From: DATIJJ01 sp035478795
GTDB lineage: Bacteria; Pseudomonadota; Gammaproteobacteria; DSM-16500
Reading direction: 5' to 3'
Length of the DNA stretch: 16,151 nt
Assembly (NCBI GenBank): GCA_035478795.1
Contig: DATIJJ010000058.1
Location: forward strand, 1-16,151
Below, piece by piece: positions 14,673 through 16,151 of this stretch (positions within the stretch are counted from its first letter, which is position 1; the number at the start of each line of letters is the position of its first letter). Position numbers and translations under genes: made by a program. Under the pieces are notes generated by a model, which did no database searches, was not told the origin of the DNA, and saw only the letters and a list, made by a program, of their open reading frames with translations.

Positions 14673-15551
14673 TTATTTATTCCGTTGCATTAATCGGGTA
14701 GCAAATTGAGACAACAGGTTGTTTTTTTCTGCCACTAAATCCAGTGATTGAATGGCTGTGTTGAACAGGGTTTCAATTTTTTTTCGGCTGGCAGTGATAC
14801 CTTGAAGCGCGGGCCAGGTGATTTTTCCGTTAGTCTGGTCGATTCCTTGCGGTTTGCCAGTCTGGTCAGCGGTTTTTTCAATATCGAGCAAGTCATCCTG
14901 AATCTGGAAGGCGAGTCCTATATTTTCTGAAAATAAATAAAGTGCATCCAGCGTTGCGGAATCGGATACACCCGCTGAAAGAGCGCCCAGCCTGACCGAG
15001 GCATTCAAAAGAGCACCCGTTTTCAACCGATACATTTGTATTAATTCATCGGGCGAGGAAACGCCTTCCATATCCATCGTTTGCCCCGCTGCCATTCCAC
15101 GCATGCCGCTGGCTTCACTTAATACTTTAATCATATCGAGGCGTTGTTTCGCGGTGAGTCCGGACGGGTGTCTTGCAATAATATCAAAAGCCATGGGCTG
15201 GAGAGCATCACCGGCGAGGATAGCAATGGCTTCATTGAAGGCTTGATGGCAGGAAGGTTTGCCACGCCGAAAGTCTGCATTGTCCATGGCAGGCAGGTCA
15301 TCATGGATTAATGAATAGACGTGAATGAGTTCAATGGCGCATGCCGCAGCATCCATCTCTTCAAAAGGCGCATGGAAGAGTTGTCCGGTCAGATAGACAA
15401 GCAGTGGGCGAGTGCGTTTTCCACCCTTTAATGTGGCATACGCCGCGGCTTTTTGTAAACCGGGTGCGGGAAATGAATCGTCCAGCAGATACTGGTGTAG
15501 CAGGTTTTCCAGTCGGGCTTCTGCGTCGGCAATAAAATCTGTCAGGGTCAT
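14673..15551 (-). CDS. ispA: Farnesyl diphosphate synthase
   Basis: A cytoplasmic prenyltransferase that adds two IPP units to DMAPP to make farnesyl diphosphate for undecaprenyl phosphate, quinones and related lipids. Length is 292 aa. Seen in order: GGKRTRP (43-49), the first Asp-rich motif DDLPAMD (84-90) followed by RRGKPSCH, and the second Asp-rich motif DDLLD (219-223) followed by TGKPQGID. The six-residue spacing in the first Asp motif (two extra residues) and the small residues ahead of it are typical of bacterial FPP synthases. Its ATG overlaps the xseB stop (ATGA). The usual downstream gene dxs is missing, in keeping with the mevalonate operon nearby supplying IPP. Confidence 0.95.
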   Translation of the reverse strand: MTLTDFIADAEARLENLLHQYLLDDSFPAPGLQKAAAYATLKGGKRTRPLLVYLTGQLFHAPFEEMDAAACAIELIHVYSLIHDDLPAMDNADFRRGKPSCHQAFNEAIAILAGDALQPMAFDIIARHPSGLTAKQRLDMIKVLSEASGMRGMAAGQTMDMEGVSSPDELIQMYRLKTGALLNASVRLGALSAGVSDSATLDALYLFSENIGLAFQIQDDLLDIEKTADQTGKPQGIDQTNGKITWPALQGITASRKKIETLFNTAIQSLDLVAEKNNLLSQFATRLMQRNK

Positions 15552-15787
15552 TCGGTGTCATTCTCGTAAGATTCCAGCGACGTGTTGCCGTTTTTTTGCG
15601 TCAAAATCTGCACTTTTTGTTCGGCTTCCTGTAGTATTTTTTGCGCGTGGCGGATCAGGGTGATGCCTCGCTCAAATCGGGTGAGCGATGTTTCGAGAGT
15701 CAGATTGCCATGCTCCATTTTTTCAATGAGCACGGATAATTCGGCTAACGATGCTTCCAGATCGGGTAGTTTGGGCTTTTGGGGCAT
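15548..15787 (-). CDS. xseB: Exodeoxyribonuclease VII small subunit
   Basis: A 79-aa accessory subunit that binds XseA in the single-strand-specific exonuclease VII. It has the family's two-helix form: LEASLAELSVLIEKMEHGNLTLE, then SLTRFERGITLIRHAQKILQEAEQKV. The length is normal. It is the first gene of the minus-strand run and overlaps ispA by 4 nt. It is divergent from the rRNA operon. The promoter should lie in 15788-15850; TATTAA (15815-15810 on the minus strand) could be its -10, but the -35 is poor. Confidence 0.95.
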   Translation of the reverse strand: MPQKPKLPDLEASLAELSVLIEKMEHGNLTLETSLTRFERGITLIRHAQKILQEAEQKVQILTQKNGNTSLESYENDTE

Positions 15788-15870
15788 GGTTTCATTGACC
15801 TCTGACTAATTAATAGCGAGCGAGTATCTTACTCCTAAAAAATGAACAAGTTGAATAGTCGCAAGCGTTT

Positions 15871-15932
15871 TTCAAACTAATTTAAAATTATTTTAAAAAT
15901 CGGGTTGACAGGTTTTGTTAAGGATGTAGAAT
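15871..15932 (+). promoter_or_regulatory. rRNA operon promoter with UP element
   Basis: A perfect -35 TTGACA (15905-15910), a 16-nt spacer, and a -10 TAGAAT (15927-15932). Just upstream, 15871-15900 is almost entirely A/T with A- and T-tracts, as in UP elements bound by the RNA polymerase alpha subunit. Directly after the -10 comes GCGCG, a GC-rich discriminator like that of stringently controlled rRNA promoters. Transcription should start near 15939. Confidence 0.85.
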
Positions 15933-15939
15933 GCGCGTC

Positions 15940-16087
15940 TCTGAGTAACTGTTCTTTAAAAATTTAGCCAAGCAATGAGTGTGGGCACTTACGTCGATGA
16001 CGTTGTTTAAGAAATTATCGATTGTGAAGTGACCTTTGAGGTAACTGAACGATTGAGTAAGGGTTAGATTTAAAGATTTATAGATAT
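15940..16087 (+). promoter_or_regulatory. rRNA leader with boxA antitermination site
   Basis: The transcribed leader between promoter and 16S. BoxA (TGTTCTTTAAAAA, 15950-15962) closely matches the enterobacterial rrn boxA, the NusB-NusE binding site. GTGTGGGCAC (15979-15988) matches the boxC-like stretch of E. coli rrn leaders. A small hairpin, ACGTC-GAT-GACGT, lies at 15991-16003. The rest, to the 16S 5' end, is AT-rich and probably forms the leader side of the processing stem. Its partner beyond 16S is outside the window. Confidence 0.8.
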
Positions 16088-16151
16088 AAATTGGAGAGTT
16101 TGATCCTGGCTCAGATTGAACGCTGGCGGTATGCTTAACACATGCAAGTCG
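16088..16151 (+). rRNA. rrs: 16S ribosomal RNA, 5' end only
   Basis: The first 64 nt or so of the small-subunit rRNA. It includes the universal 27F region AGAGTTTGATCCTGGCTCAG and ATTGAACGCTGGCGG, then the ACACATGCAAGTCG stretch, as in gammaproteobacteria. The 5' end is placed at 16088 by alignment with the E. coli start (AAATTG). The gene continues past the window. Confidence 0.97.

Noticed and set aside
16004..16087. Second rRNA promoter just before 16S (TATAGAT and TATAAA stretches)
   Set aside because: No -35 at a suitable distance, and AT-rich DNA is expected here for leader processing.
1..16151. CRISPR array, insertion sequence, integrase, toxin-antitoxin pair or prophage genes
   Set aside because: No regularly spaced repeats and no transposase, recombinase or phage protein motifs were seen; the repeats present are palindromic REP/BIME-like elements and a gene-duplication leader.

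Overview
The window looks like the chromosome of a gammaproteobacterium, most likely a host-associated or intracellular member of the Legionellales (Coxiellaceae-like). The basis is the nrdR-nusB-thiL-pgpA and xseB-ispA gene order, a complete bacterial mevalonate pathway (known in Coxiella and Legionella and rare in other gammaproteobacteria), dispersed palindromic repeats, and several lineage-specific genes of effector-like character. The taxon is an inference from gene content; no database search was possible.

Layout. (1) Positions 1-4419, plus strand: a short palindromic repeat, a divergent DAACS/SLC1-type amino-acid symporter, glyA, and two tandem paralogous genes of unknown function. The paralogs have an apparent HAD-phosphatase-like motif set, degenerate in the first copy, and Cys-rich C-terminal tails. 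(2) Positions 4420-4750: an intergenic stretch with a second copy of the palindromic repeat and a large BIME-like inverted pair of hairpins, which runs into the 3' end of idi and supplies its last codons and stop. (3) Positions 4693-10489: the isoprenoid locus. idi is on the minus strand. Divergent from it, on the plus strand, is a tightly packed five-gene operon: class I HMG-CoA reductase, HMG-CoA synthase, mevalonate kinase, phosphomevalonate kinase and diphosphomevalonate decarboxylase. Together with idi they take acetoacetyl-CoA and acetyl-CoA to IPP and DMAPP. (4) Positions 10486-15787, minus strand: a housekeeping run xseB-ispA-nrdR-nusB-thiL-pgpA, mostly with 4-nt or short overlaps, ending in a lineage-specific 588-aa helical protein that converges on the mevalonate operon. 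(5) Positions 15871-16151, plus strand: an rRNA operon promoter with UP element, -35/-10 and GC discriminator, an antitermination leader with boxA, and the first about 64 nt of 16S rRNA, which is cut by the window edge.

How the genes fit together. The mevalonate operon and idi make the C5 units that IspA condenses to farnesyl diphosphate. The usual partner of xseB-ispA, dxs of the MEP pathway, is absent from this spot, which fits replacement of MEP by mevalonate. NusB made from the minus-strand operon would act at the boxA of the rRNA leader at the end of the window. The rib genes that often lie between nrdR and nusB in related bacteria are missing here, and glyA, often next to nrdR, sits about 12 kb away. 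The most unusual material is the tandem HAD-like pair, the 588-aa protein, and the repeat element that reshapes the end of idi.
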